Assembly: GCA_014529385.2 (NCBI GenBank)
Contig: CM043963.1
Span: forward strand, 76,022,412 to 76,086,411
Source of the DNA: Adiantum capillus-veneris
Taxonomy: Eukaryota > Streptophyta > Polypodiopsida > Polypodiales > Pteridaceae
Reading direction: 5' to 3'
DNA length: 64,000 bases
The position numbers and the translations under genes were made by a program. The notes under the pieces were generated by a model. The model was given only the letters and a program-made list of their open reading frames with translations, was not told the origin of the DNA and made no database searches. Shown here piece after piece: positions 55,130-64,000 of the stretch; position 1 is the first letter of the stretch, and every line of letters starts with the position of its first letter.

Positions 55130-56290
55130 TTTTTGCACAGTTAAACTCAATTATGTATGTAGATACATTTCAATTTATAGGAGTAGATTAAGTAACAATC
55201 TCGACCATCAATTGGGGTTAAAAGGATCAGGATGGAAACTGTCTGAAACTTTATTTTGGTATCAAAGACCATAACTCTGAAAATTTGCAAAATTTATGGT
55301 CAGAGCTTCAAAACCGAATTATACTCAATAAAACCTAGCAAAAAGGGATATACAAGCTCGCAAGAGAAAAATTGAATAGTTTTTTCTCATATTGCCTGTC
55401 CAACATGGATTGCAATCCATGTACCAAGTTGACATTTGGACATGATAATTTACTAGTACACTCTTGAGAACTAAGGGAACAACTTTTTCGAAAGTGTCCA
55501 AAGCAAAAAAGTGCAAAAGCCTAATCAAAATACCAAAACACAATTTATAGCCAAAAACCGCAAAACAGACACAAAATCTTGCTTTTGGCTGGGCAAAAGC
55601 GGTTCAAATCCAGAAAGATGTGGGGAAGAGTCTCACCATACCCAAGATTATAACCTGACCAAATTTCATAACCAGATGCTACCCAACATGGATCGCGATC
55701 CATGTATCTCATTTGTATTTTGAGCTAATATTTGACAAGTGGATAACTGGTAAGATTTGAAGAATATTTTCCAAAACAACTATTGTCAAAAAAGTTCCAA
55801 AAGTGGGTCAAAAGGGCAAAAAATAGTTCAAAGTGAAAACCCTAAAACAGACCTAAGGATTGACTTTTGGTTGGCCTAAAACAGTCCAAATCCCACAAAA
55901 ACCATATAGAAGATATCAGTGGACCAAGGGGAAGCTGTGTGCCAAGTTTCAGTGCAAACTCACACGTAGGTACATTGATCGCAATCCATGTTTCATTGTC
56001 ACCAGATTGATACCAAACCTGCACCATAGCTAGAGCACATCACAAAAATCCTAGTGGTATTTTCAAAACTAAATTGGGATATCAAAAACCAAATCAAAAG
56101 CCCAGTATTGTCAAGCATTTAAGGCAAGTAACAAAACTGACCTAAATTCCAATCCAAAAATTCATTCTCAAAAGTTTTAGTACCAAAGGACCTACTAATC
56201 ATGCTGATTCTATTGGTACAATGAAAAGTCAGTTTGGCCTTCCAACATGGATCGTGATCCATGTTCATCTGAGACATAATAAGAGTAGAA
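55130..56290. repeat. diverged about 280-bp tandem array with 20-bp palindrome
   Basis: Four palindrome copies: ACATGGATTGCAATCCATGT (55,403), ACATGGATCGCGATCCATGT (55,686), ACATTGATCGCAATCCATGT (55,972) and ACATGGATCGTGATCCATGT (56,245), spaced 283, 286 and 273 bases. Between them AAAACAGACC/MTAA, TTTTGGYTGG and CAAATCC phrases recur in register. Units are strongly diverged elsewhere. It lies downstream of a gypsy PBS and may be internal to that element. Confidence 0.8.
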
Positions 56291-56299
56291 ATAGTCACC

Positions 56300-56793
56300 A
56301 GGACCTTGGTGGTCTTTTCAAAATTGAAACTGGATTTGAATTGTGGATGTTACGAGCAAAATTGTGAAGTTATTGAAAGTTTCATATAAAATTTTGTCAG
56401 TTTTTGTAAGCTTGAACTAATAAGAGCGGCTATAAACTCAGAGCCATCAAACATTTTTTGATAGATTGCAAGTGCTAGAGAGTACAACCCCACAAGTAAG
56501 ACAAATTGGAGAGTACAAGTTAGCCAATGAGGTAACAAGGTTTGGGTTTTGTAAGATCAGTTCTTCATTTATTTGTGATCAGGAAGATTGTACCAGAATA
56601 GAAATCCCAGCGTAAGAGACCGAGTGAGCAACCACTCAAGTGAAGTTAGTGTGAATCAAAATCCATTGCATCCGCTAGAAGCCATTTTAGAGGAAACTTT
56701 CTCTGATACTTCATAAAAAATATCATACACCATAATGAATGAGGAATTCAAGAGGGTGAACTTTAAGGAAGGAACTTCCATGGGGGCAGGTCC
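56300..56793. other. unassigned
   Basis: About 500 bases with no supported feature between the palindrome array and the TTAA element pair. Confidence 0.4.
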
Positions 56794-56957
56794 TTAACAC
56801 TAGGTTGGTAACCTAACAGGACATAAAAGTGTCCTTTCAGGGTTTTGAAAAAAACCTCCAAAACCATAGTAGATCCACTCATTTTGTAAAATCCTTTCAT
56901 GACGTTATAGTTCAAGGCCTACTATACATGGAAAAAATAAGAAACTTGTAAAATTTC

Positions 56958-57248
56958 TCATCTTTTGGTCACACCAAGCCTCCAAAGTTGATGGACTAGT
57001 GCATTTTCATCAAAACAGTCATTTCTTACGTTTTGTTGCATAAAAATAAGATTAGGGATTTTTGTAGGACTTGATATAAATTCCCTAGTTAACTTCAATG
57101 GATTGGTGATCAGAACATATGATTGCTTCTCACTCACTATTTTTTGTTTTGCCAAAATAAATAGGTACAAAAAAGTTGAATTTTTACCATTCTGCAAACC
57201 TATCATCAAAGTTTCTATAGCAACGCTCAATACAAATAATATATGCAT
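56958..57248 (-). CDS. 96-aa ORF in outer TTAA element
   Basis: MHILFVLSVAIETLMIGLQN... ends at TGA 56,958-56,960. The inner copy carries the same-length frame at 58,699-58,989 with a handful of differing residues. N-terminus is hydrophobic. No family recognised. Conservation may only reflect recent shared ancestry of the copies. Confidence 0.3.
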   Translation of the reverse strand: MHILFVLSVAIETLMIGLQNGKNSTFLYLFILAKQKIVSEKQSYVLITNPLKLTREFISSPTKIPNLIFMQQNVRNDCFDENALVHQLWRLGVTKR

Positions 57249-57809
57249 GTTTTCTTAGTTCCCTATTGTCCTTTATGTTCATAAGGAGCCATGGAGCATG
57301 TCAAAAGAATAATACATCTCCTACCAAGGGGAATCTTGGGGACAAAGATGAAGTGCTAAATACAGCAAACATGAAAAAATTGGGTTCAACATTATGCGTT
57401 GTAGAATCCCATAGAAACTATTCAATATCTAGTCAAATTTGATCCTTATGACTAGATATGGTTACTGCCTACAAAATGCATGTAGTTGTCACAAGAAACT
57501 AACAATATTGAAAAAGCTATACTTGATATACTAGAATGTTTCGTTTTCTTCTATAATTGAAAAAATCAACCATCGTTGTGTACTATGCAAAATAGGGTAT
57601 TAGGTGCCCCAAAACTCAAGAAATACTAGCTTTATGTTACAATATGCGACATAGAAAATAAAAAATGCATTTGGATATCATGAAATCCACCAAAAAAATC
57701 ATAGAAGAGCTAAAATTGGCTAAAGTATAGGATTTGACAATTTTTGTAATTTGGTCATAACTTTTAACTTTTATATTTATTTCTCCCTAGAACCATCAGG
57801 ACATGTTAA

Positions 57810-59149
57810 CACTAGGTTGGTAATGGGACACTTTTATGTCCTGGGACACTTTTATGTCCTGTTAAGTGACCATTTTCCTTGAATTATGTCAAGAGTTTAA
57901 AAATAGATTTTGAGGTGCTATCTATCTAGAAAGTTGTCTCATGAGCTGAAAAAAACTTGACATTTTTTTGGAATATCAATTCCATTTTTAACCTTGTCCT
58001 TGCACAACATTTCACAACCTAAAATGTGTGAAAAAACGGGTCCTGTTTTTGGCTTTTTTTCAACTTTTTGCAACTATACCACTCTAGAATTCATGTTTGT
58101 GAGGTCTATAATGCTAGAGAACTATCTTTAGTAGTCCTCAACATGTCCTGATGCTTCTAGGAAAAAATAAATGTTAAAGTTGTAAGTTATGACCAAATTA
58201 CAAAAGTTGTCAAATCCTATTTTTAAGCCAATTTTAGCTCTTCTATGATTTTTTTGGTGGCATTCATGATATCCAAATGCAGTTTTGATTTTCTATGTTG
58301 CATATTATAACATAAAGCTAATATTCCTTGAGTTTTGGGGCACCTAATACCCTATTTTTCATACTAGACAACGATGGTTGATTTTTTCAATTATAGAAAA
58401 AAACGAAACATTCTAGTATATCAAATATAGCTTTTTCAATATTGTTAGTTTCTTGTGACAACTACATGCATTTTGTAGGTAGTAACCATATCTAGTCATA
58501 AGAATCAAATTTGGCTAGATATTGAATAGTTTCTATGGTATTCTACAACTCATAATGTTGAACCCAGTTTTTTCATGTTTGCTGTATTTAGCACTTCATC
58601 TTTGTCCCCAAGATTCCCCTTGGTAAGAGATGTATTATTCTTTTGACATGCTCCATGGCTCCTTATGAACCTAAAGGACAATAGGGAACTAAGAAAACAT
58701 GCATATATTATTTGTATTGAGCGTGGCTATAGAAACTTTGATGATAGGTTTGCAGAATGGTAAAAATTCAACTTTTTCGTACCTATTTCTTTTGGCAAAA
58801 CAAAAAATACTGAGTGAGAAGCAATCATATGTTCTATTCACCAACCCATTGAAGTTAACTAGGGAATTTATCTCAAGTCCTACAAAAATCCCTAATATTA
58901 TTTTTATGCAACAAAACGTAAGAAATGACTGTTTTAGTGAAAATATACTGGTCCATCAACTTTGGAGGCTTGGTGTGACCAAAATATGAGAAATTTTACA
59001 AGTTTCTTATGTTTTACATGTGTAGTAGGCCTTGAACTATAACCTCATGGAAGGATTTTACAAAATGAGTGGATCTACTATGGTTTTGGACGTTTTTTTC
59101 AAAACCATGAAAGGACAGTTTTATGTCCTGTTAGGTTACCAACCTAGTG
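57810..59149. mobile_element. TTAA-flanked inverted-repeat element, inner copy (inverted)
   Basis: 1,340 bases, termini CACTAGGTTGGTAATGGGAC and (minus) CACTAGGTTGGTAACCTAAC, TTAA at 57,806-57,809 and 59,150-59,153. Read on the minus strand it aligns end to end with the outer copy. The site it occupies, GGACATGTTAAGGACTAC in the outer copy, appears in the inner copy itself as GGACATGTTGAGGACTAC, which confirms the insertion and one TTAA duplication (or TA, which cannot be told apart). Confidence 0.87.
58699..58989 (+). CDS. 96-aa ORF in inner TTAA element
   Basis: Counterpart of the frame at 56,958-57,248 in the inverted copy, same start and stop positions, for example SEKQSYVL and REFISSPTKIPN identical. 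Differences (L/S at residue 27, I/L, D/S, A/I) are conservative in part. Unknown function; it could be a chance frame. Confidence 0.3.
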   Translation: MHILFVLSVAIETLMIGLQNGKNSTFSYLFLLAKQKILSEKQSYVLFTNPLKLTREFISSPTKIPNIIFMQQNVRNDCFSENILVHQLWRLGVTKI

Positions 59150-59499
59150 TTAAGGACTACTAAAGATAGTTCTCTAGCATTATAGACCTCACAAACATGG
59201 ATTTGAGAGTGGTATAGTTGCAAAAAGTTGAAAAAAGGCAAAAACAGGACCCGTTTTTTTCACACAGTTTAGGTTGTGAAATGTTGTGCAAGGACAAGGT
59301 TAAAGATGGAATTGATATTCCAAAAAAAATGTCGAGTTTTTTTCAGCTCATGAGACAACTTTCTAGATAAATAGCACCTCAAAATCCATTTTGAAACTCT
59401 TGACATAATTCAAGGAAAATGGTCACTTAATAGGACATAAAAGTGTCCCAGGACATAAAAGTGTCCCATTACCAACCTAGTATTAAGGATGGAATGGAC

Positions 59500-60028
59500 C
59501 GCTATTGTGTTAAGTTGGAAAACAAGCCAAACGAGCTCAAGGACCTTGTAGACGTGGACTATCACGGAGGCAAATACTTTGACTGGGAAGGAATGATGTA
59601 CATAGTTATACAAAACCCCTTTATTGTGGACAAATGGGGATTGACTTCAACTCTTGCTACGACCTTGCCTGCGATGCTGTGAACGACCACGACTGTGACC
59701 ACACTTCCTTTGAAACCCTTTTGTCATGATTTTCACTAGCCACATATGCATCACCATCCCAAATTGCATCCAAAGATTGACGTTGAATCTCCTCAGTGAG
59801 CAACACACCAATGACACTACTAAAGTCTAGCTTGCCACTGGGTGCAGAATTACTTATGGCTATGTTGAAAGTATCCCATGACGATGGAGCAAACATAGCA
59901 AGAAAATAGCCTTCAAGACTTTGTCACATCAAAACATCTTGCATACACTGCCACCAAATGACAAAGTTTGAGCCATCAAACTTTTTGATGTAGTATTCTT
60001 CTCTTTTGGAAGCACTACTCGTAGCCAT
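59500..60028 (-). pseudogene. copia gag remnant (relative of copia1)
   Basis: ATG 60,028-60,026 opens MATSSASKREEYYIKKFDGS, NFVIWWQCMQDVLM, a copia gag start. After a TGA the same frame continues FLAMFAPSSWDTFNIAISNS and LTEEIQRQS, which normally lies some 100 residues further on, so an internal in-frame deletion is inferred. The upstream leader shares AGGGGAAACTCTGTTG with copia1. Zinc knuckle and later parts are not seen; the outer TTAA element begins just beyond. Confidence 0.7.
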
Positions 60029-61060
60029 GATTAAGAGAATGTTGCCAAAAAAATATGGAGAATCGCCTAGGACAATTTCAACAGAGTTTCCCCTAGAATA
60101 AGAGCAAAAACTCAAACCAAAATGTGGTACAATCAATGTGTAAGAACAGCTAGAACTGCCAAGAATGCATAAGACGGACTCACATTTTTTTTTTGGCAGA
60201 GTCTCATTTGTATGAGGAGTCAGAATTCAACTCAAAAACGCATAAACTGCTCAATAGAACAATCACTGTGCATATACTGCACAAAACCACTGTTATGTGT
60301 GACCGCCAACTCGACGTCAAAAGCACAAAAAACCATCCAGATACATGTCCTATGGTGAGGGTATCGTAAAGGGGAACTCCAGCTACATGTAGTATCACCG
60401 AAGGTATCTCAACATTCGAGAATACTCCAACTCAAAGAATACCTCACGTTATCGACCCTCCAAAGGCTAATTCAGACACAAATGGACTAGCCACAGTCTC
60501 AGAAAGGGCTCTTCTGGTCTGAGTCTTAGAATCGGCCAAGAAAGACTGCCAAAATAGCTAAAAATGGCTCCACATATAATACAGTGGACATTGTCCGCAA
60601 CTCAACATACATGAGTGAACCGCGCTCAAATAGGTGCCAAGAACTACTGCATGCAGTAAAAGTGATCCCTACGGGGATATCTGCCCTCAAAAGAGCTTAG
60701 TAGCACTAGGTGTGCTCACAAAAACATGCATCTAACAATGCATTTGTTTGCAGAGAAACTGCTGTCAAAATGACTGCTAAATCGCCTGTGAAAGCGCTAT
60801 GTCTGGAAACCTGGAGAATCTAAGTGTAAACGGGCTAAAAATCCCCCTGTAACTTGTAACCTGCGTGTCGGTGTCTCTATGTGCCAATTTCTACCACCCG
60901 GCAGAAATACGCTAGTTGAATAGCCGCCAAAGGTGTCGTAGCCAAAAACCGTGCCGTAGAGCGTAGTCAGTGCGCTCGGTGCCGATACCGGGTGTCACAC
61001 CTCTATGGTAGAGGTGCCTCACCCATGCATGTGGCAAGCATAGATGTAGATTGTGGGAAA
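60029..61060. other. unassigned; copia leader then possible LTR debris
   Basis: 60,029-60,200 is the leader of the copia gag remnant. Further right no frame is supported. The phrase ACCGGGTGTCACA ending at 60,999 looks like an LTR end, but no partner start or target duplication was found. Confidence 0.35.
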
Positions 61061-61448
61061 AAGTCATCCGTGTGAAACGTGCATCGGGTTAAATGTCAAA
61101 AGTCCACCTGTAATGGGAGTAATTATAATGCGAGCCAATGCCAAAATGTGAGAGTCGGTGTCGAAATGGCTCTAATTGCCGATGTCGATGTCATCTCTTG
61201 CCGCTGGACGGGAGTGGCTACCCAAATAACCATAGGGAAAAGCGAGTTGTCAATGTCAAGGCACGTATTTCGGTGTCCCAAAACCTACTCACTCTCACTC
61301 GCTCACTCTCTCTCGATAAAAATTGCTCACTCTCTCACTTTCTCTCTCTGAACACACTCTCTTTGAAAAAACTTGGTCTCTCTCTACACAAGCTGCCAGT
61401 GTGTGAGCGGTCGAGAAATCAAAGAGTCGGAGGATCGAAGGGTTGATG

Positions 61449-61451
61449 GCT

Positions 61452-61506
<55 letters not shown>
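61449..61506. repeat. (CT)n microsatellite
   Basis: Pure CT run. Frames using it are discarded. Confidence 0.93.
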
Positions 61507-61509
<3 letters not shown>

Positions 61510-61888
61510 GCCCTAATGTAGTCATTTTAAAAAAAATGATGCTCTGCTCGGTCTACAGATTGAGTTGAAACTTTTGCTGTTGCTAACACTCACAGAAACC
61601 CTATCACCTTCGACGGATGGCTTATGATTTATTTGAGTCATGGACCGAGCTTGTCGGTCCAATAGATGTGTAGGTGATCGTTGATGAGAGGCGCACCACT
61701 TATCTTATTTTTACAGTTTTTTTGCAACAACCACCGACCACTCTGGGCGCCCATGTGTGAATGGGTGAGACTCTTATAAAAGGTCTATTTTGACCTAAAA
61801 TCCTCATTCCTTGAGGTGCATGCTAAGAAATGCTCTTACTCTACATCTATCTTCTTCTCCTTTGTGTACTCACGGGTGTGTGTACGTG

Positions 61889-61905
61889 AGAGAGAGAGAG
61901 AGAGG

Positions 61906-61943
<38 letters not shown>
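61889..61943. repeat. (GA)n microsatellite
   Basis: GA run with one GGGAGG interruption, followed by GTGAGTGAGTGA. Confidence 0.93.
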
Positions 61944-61947
<4 letters not shown>

Positions 61948-62187
61948 GTGAGTGATCGAGCATTGCGACGGCATCGGTGACGGCGAGACGTTGAGCATGA
62001 TGGCAGCAGCTCCTTCTTCTTCGCGGCACAGATCCTTCACGACAGAAGCATTGAGTGGGGAGTGACACACCATTGCCCCTTTGAGCTTGCTAGGACTGTC
62101 TAGTTGTGTGCTTGCAGCCATTCGTGGCTCGCACACGGTGTTTTGATAAGTTCCCAGTCTCCGACACATGCAGCAAAGATCACATTT

Positions 62188-62207
62188 TTGGCGCCGTTGT
62201 CGGGGAC
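62188..62207 (+). other. tRNA-Asp-type primer binding site
   Basis: TTGGCGCCGTTGTCGGGGAC matches TTGGCGCCGTTGCCGGGGA at all but one of 19 positions. This site is used by Athila-type and related plant gypsy elements, so an element on the plus strand starts here and runs off the window. Confidence 0.85.
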
Positions 62208-62284
62208 TGCCTTGCACTAAGCTTGAGGAGCACTCAGTGCTACCTCTTGAATCCATTTTTTCATCTGTTTTCAGCTTTTGTCCG

Positions 62285-62450
62285 AGTTGTGTTAGATCTA
62301 TTAGTGGTTGTAAGGTGCAAGTTTAGCAGGATTTGTTGGAATCTATTAGTGTTGAAATGTGCAGGTTTTTGCTAGATCTGCTAAGTTCTGTAATGTGCAG
62401 GTGTTAGCAGGTCTATTAGTTAGTGTTTAGTTTTGTAATGTGGAGTAGAC
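62285..62450. repeat. imperfect about 50-bp tandem repeats in the leader
   Basis: Phrases TTAGATCTATTAGTGKTTG, TAAKGTGCAGGTT and TTAGCAGG recur three times in 165 bases. They lie just after the PBS. Confidence 0.6.
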
Positions 62451-62459
62451 AGTGAGCAA

Positions 62460-63050
62460 TATAGTAGATCGTGAGAAGGTTGAGTGTTCTGTCAGTGTGT
62501 AGTTTATTGTGATAGGCAATGTGTGAGCAAATGTAATTAGTGCTAGTAGAGATAATTAGTGTAATTAGCTCTATTAGCTATAGGAACGTTAAATAGAGCT
62601 GTCAGGGACAAATTTGTGAGCGCATGAGCTCGGCGCCCACGTGCAACATTATCCACAAAAACGTTTTTCTCTTTTGAAAAAAAACGCAAGAAAATGAAAA
62701 TGCTCAGAAATTCGAGACAATTTTTTAATTTAAAAATCTTATCTTAAAAGGAAGGATCGGGATCATTTCTTGAGCCCAAGCCCATTTCTCAATCCTCATT
62801 CTTATGTTACAGTACTATATATATAAAGACTAGGACCTCAAGTGCAGGGAGGGCATGTGGGACAAGTTCCTTAAGTCCTCCACCATTCCCTTCACACTCA
62901 CCCATTGGACTTACTAATTCTAGCCTTCTTCCTAACTAGGAAAAGTCTGTTTTTAGGATTTTGAGGGCTTTACATAATCAAATCGGGGGCTATAAAGCAT
63001 GACACATCCCTCTAGCCAAGACGCTTTTTTGAGCTATCACATGCTATATT
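62460..63050. other. leader continuation, no gene seen
   Basis: AT-rich, short frames only. A short (TA)n run is at 62,814-62,823. Confidence 0.4.
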
Positions 63051-63057
63051 CCGTGGC

Positions 63058-64000
63058 TTGGTTAGAAAAAAGGACCAAAAAATCAAAAAAATTGAGGGTA
63101 AATTTGGGTTGCAAACGCCCAAGAAACTAGGTGAGCAGCCTTCACGAGAACTCACCAACACTTCTAGACTGTTGAGGTCACATGCACCTATGCTCTGGTT
63201 GTGTGCTAGAGGACGATCACATAGAGAGTGTCACCCTTTACGCGGGCACTCATTATTCCTTCACATTAGGCTCTAGACCCTCAGCGGGAACCCAAGGTAG
63301 TACCACTTAGGACCCACATATTGCATCTAGTGACTCTTCCTCTGACTACAATGTCATGGAAGGTTACCCTATGACGAATTGTGATATGTCAAGCCAATAC
63401 ATGCATGCCATGGGTCCACGATCCGGGCCAAGCATGCTTTGCCGCTTGAAGGAGACTTTTAGTAGAGACACTCGCTCCGAACATGGATCTGGCGATGTAA
63501 AGAAGGGGTTGGGGAAGTAAATTCACCATTCATGACCAATGTAGACCCCATGCTCTTGGAGAGTGTGCCCGTGAATACTCCATTCACCCCCTGACTCTTC
63601 AGAGCTATTCTCCTTCGAGGTTATATTACCTGATGGTAGAATCCTTGCCGAAGTGCAAGAGGTTGAGCGACATATCCTTGTAGCGAGGGAAAATAAAATC
63701 AAAATGCAAGGCAGATCAATGGAGAGATCTAAAGGTGAAGGCTCCTATGCCAAAATCCATGCTAGTCAAGCAATCAAGTGCTCTTTAATTAACAACCACT
63801 AAGGGTGAACCCATAGAGAGCCACATTGCATCTAGTTCAAAGAACACCCCTAGCAGCTCATCCTAGATGGATCATTTCTAAATGAGAACTGGGAGTATGA
63901 ACTACAAACGGAGACTTTAACCAACCTATACACATGTCACATCTATCATCTGGATTGGTTAGATGTCCTACAATCCACAACGGGTTCTACTAGCGGAGAG
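63058..64000 (+). pseudogene. possible gypsy gag N-terminal region, broken
   Basis: After frame 63,058-63,276 (MVRKKDQKIKKIEGKFG...) readable stretches follow in changing frames: SDYNVMEGYPMTNCDMSS with GPSMLCRLKETFSRDTRSEH, and near 63,630 LPDGRILAEVQEVERHILVA. Position about 1 kb after a PBS fits the start of gag, but I do not recognise a gag domain. Low-confidence call. Confidence 0.3.

Larger units (their letters stand above)
56798..59482. mobile_element. TTAA-flanked inverted-repeat element, outer copy
   Basis: Ends CACTAGGTTGGTAAC (56,798) and, on the minus strand, TACTAGGTTGGTAAT (59,482) are flanked by TTAA (56,794-56,797; 59,483-59,486). It is split by an inverted copy of itself at 57,810-59,149. 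Its own two parts (56,798-57,805 and 59,154-59,482) total about 1.34 kb, equal to the inner copy. Subterminal GGACATAAAAGTGTCC motifs are near both ends. No transposase is recognised. Confidence 0.85.
61070..62184 (+). repeat. probable gypsy 5' LTR (left end uncertain)
   Basis: It is called from the strong PBS four bases after its CA end (62,184). It includes (CT)n at 61,449-61,506 and (GA)n at 61,889-61,943. The TG start was not identified, and the 3' LTR would lie beyond this window. Confidence 0.5.

Noticed and set aside
60140-60999. Possible gypsy LTR ending ACCGGGTGTCACA
   Set aside because: The end looks right, but no matching TG start, target duplication, PBS or partner LTR was found.
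1-64000. tRNA, rRNA or intact host protein-coding genes
   Set aside because: None could be seen; tRNA-like matches are only retroelement primer binding sites.

Overview
This is a window of nuclear DNA from a land plant, probably one with a large, repeat-rich genome. The sequence is AT-rich and carries Ty1/copia and Ty3/gypsy retrotransposons, including a chromodomain-bearing chromovirus and Tat-lineage elements with a second RNase H. It also has a plant-type CACTA (En/Spm) transposase remnant and many (CT)n and (TA)n microsatellites. The species cannot be named from the sequence. No host gene, rRNA or tRNA could be supported.

Layout. 1-1,000: decayed gypsy gag (+). 1,030-4,640: copia remnant (-) lacking integrase, its gag split by a long inverted-repeat, Mutator-like insertion (2,757-4,094). 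5,280-6,200: (CT)n/(TA)n low complexity. 6,379-28,975: four-level nest. A copia element (+, TSD GCACT) contains Tat gypsy element A (-, 8,355-27,499, TSD ACGTR). A contains chromovirus B (-, 11,643-23,358, TSD TACCA). The 3' LTR of B contains C, a 2.87-kb probable solo LTR (12,077-14,946, TSD GTATG). 29,080-29,940: CACTA tnp2-type transposase remnant. 31,500-47,161: a second nest, copia element E (+) split in its reverse transcriptase by Tat element D (34,717-45,959, TSD GTAC). D is the youngest and best preserved element; by eye its LTRs are nearly identical, and few lesions break its genes.

47,162-64,000 is older mixed debris. It holds an unidentified coding remnant, a family of TTAA-flanked inverted-repeat elements (48,711-49,862, and a self-nested pair at 56,798-59,482), a 44-base C tract, decayed gypsy pol (52,380-53,420), two tRNA-Asp-type primer binding sites (54,857 and 62,188), a diverged about 280-bp tandem array with a 20-bp palindrome, and a copia gag remnant (59,650-60,028).

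Insertion order follows from the nesting: copia1, then A, then B, then C; and E before D. The most unusual observations are the self-inserted TTAA element pair, two small paralogous ORFs in the leader of Tat element D, the 20-bp palindrome array, and a dense CCAAT-box cluster in the LTRs of B.
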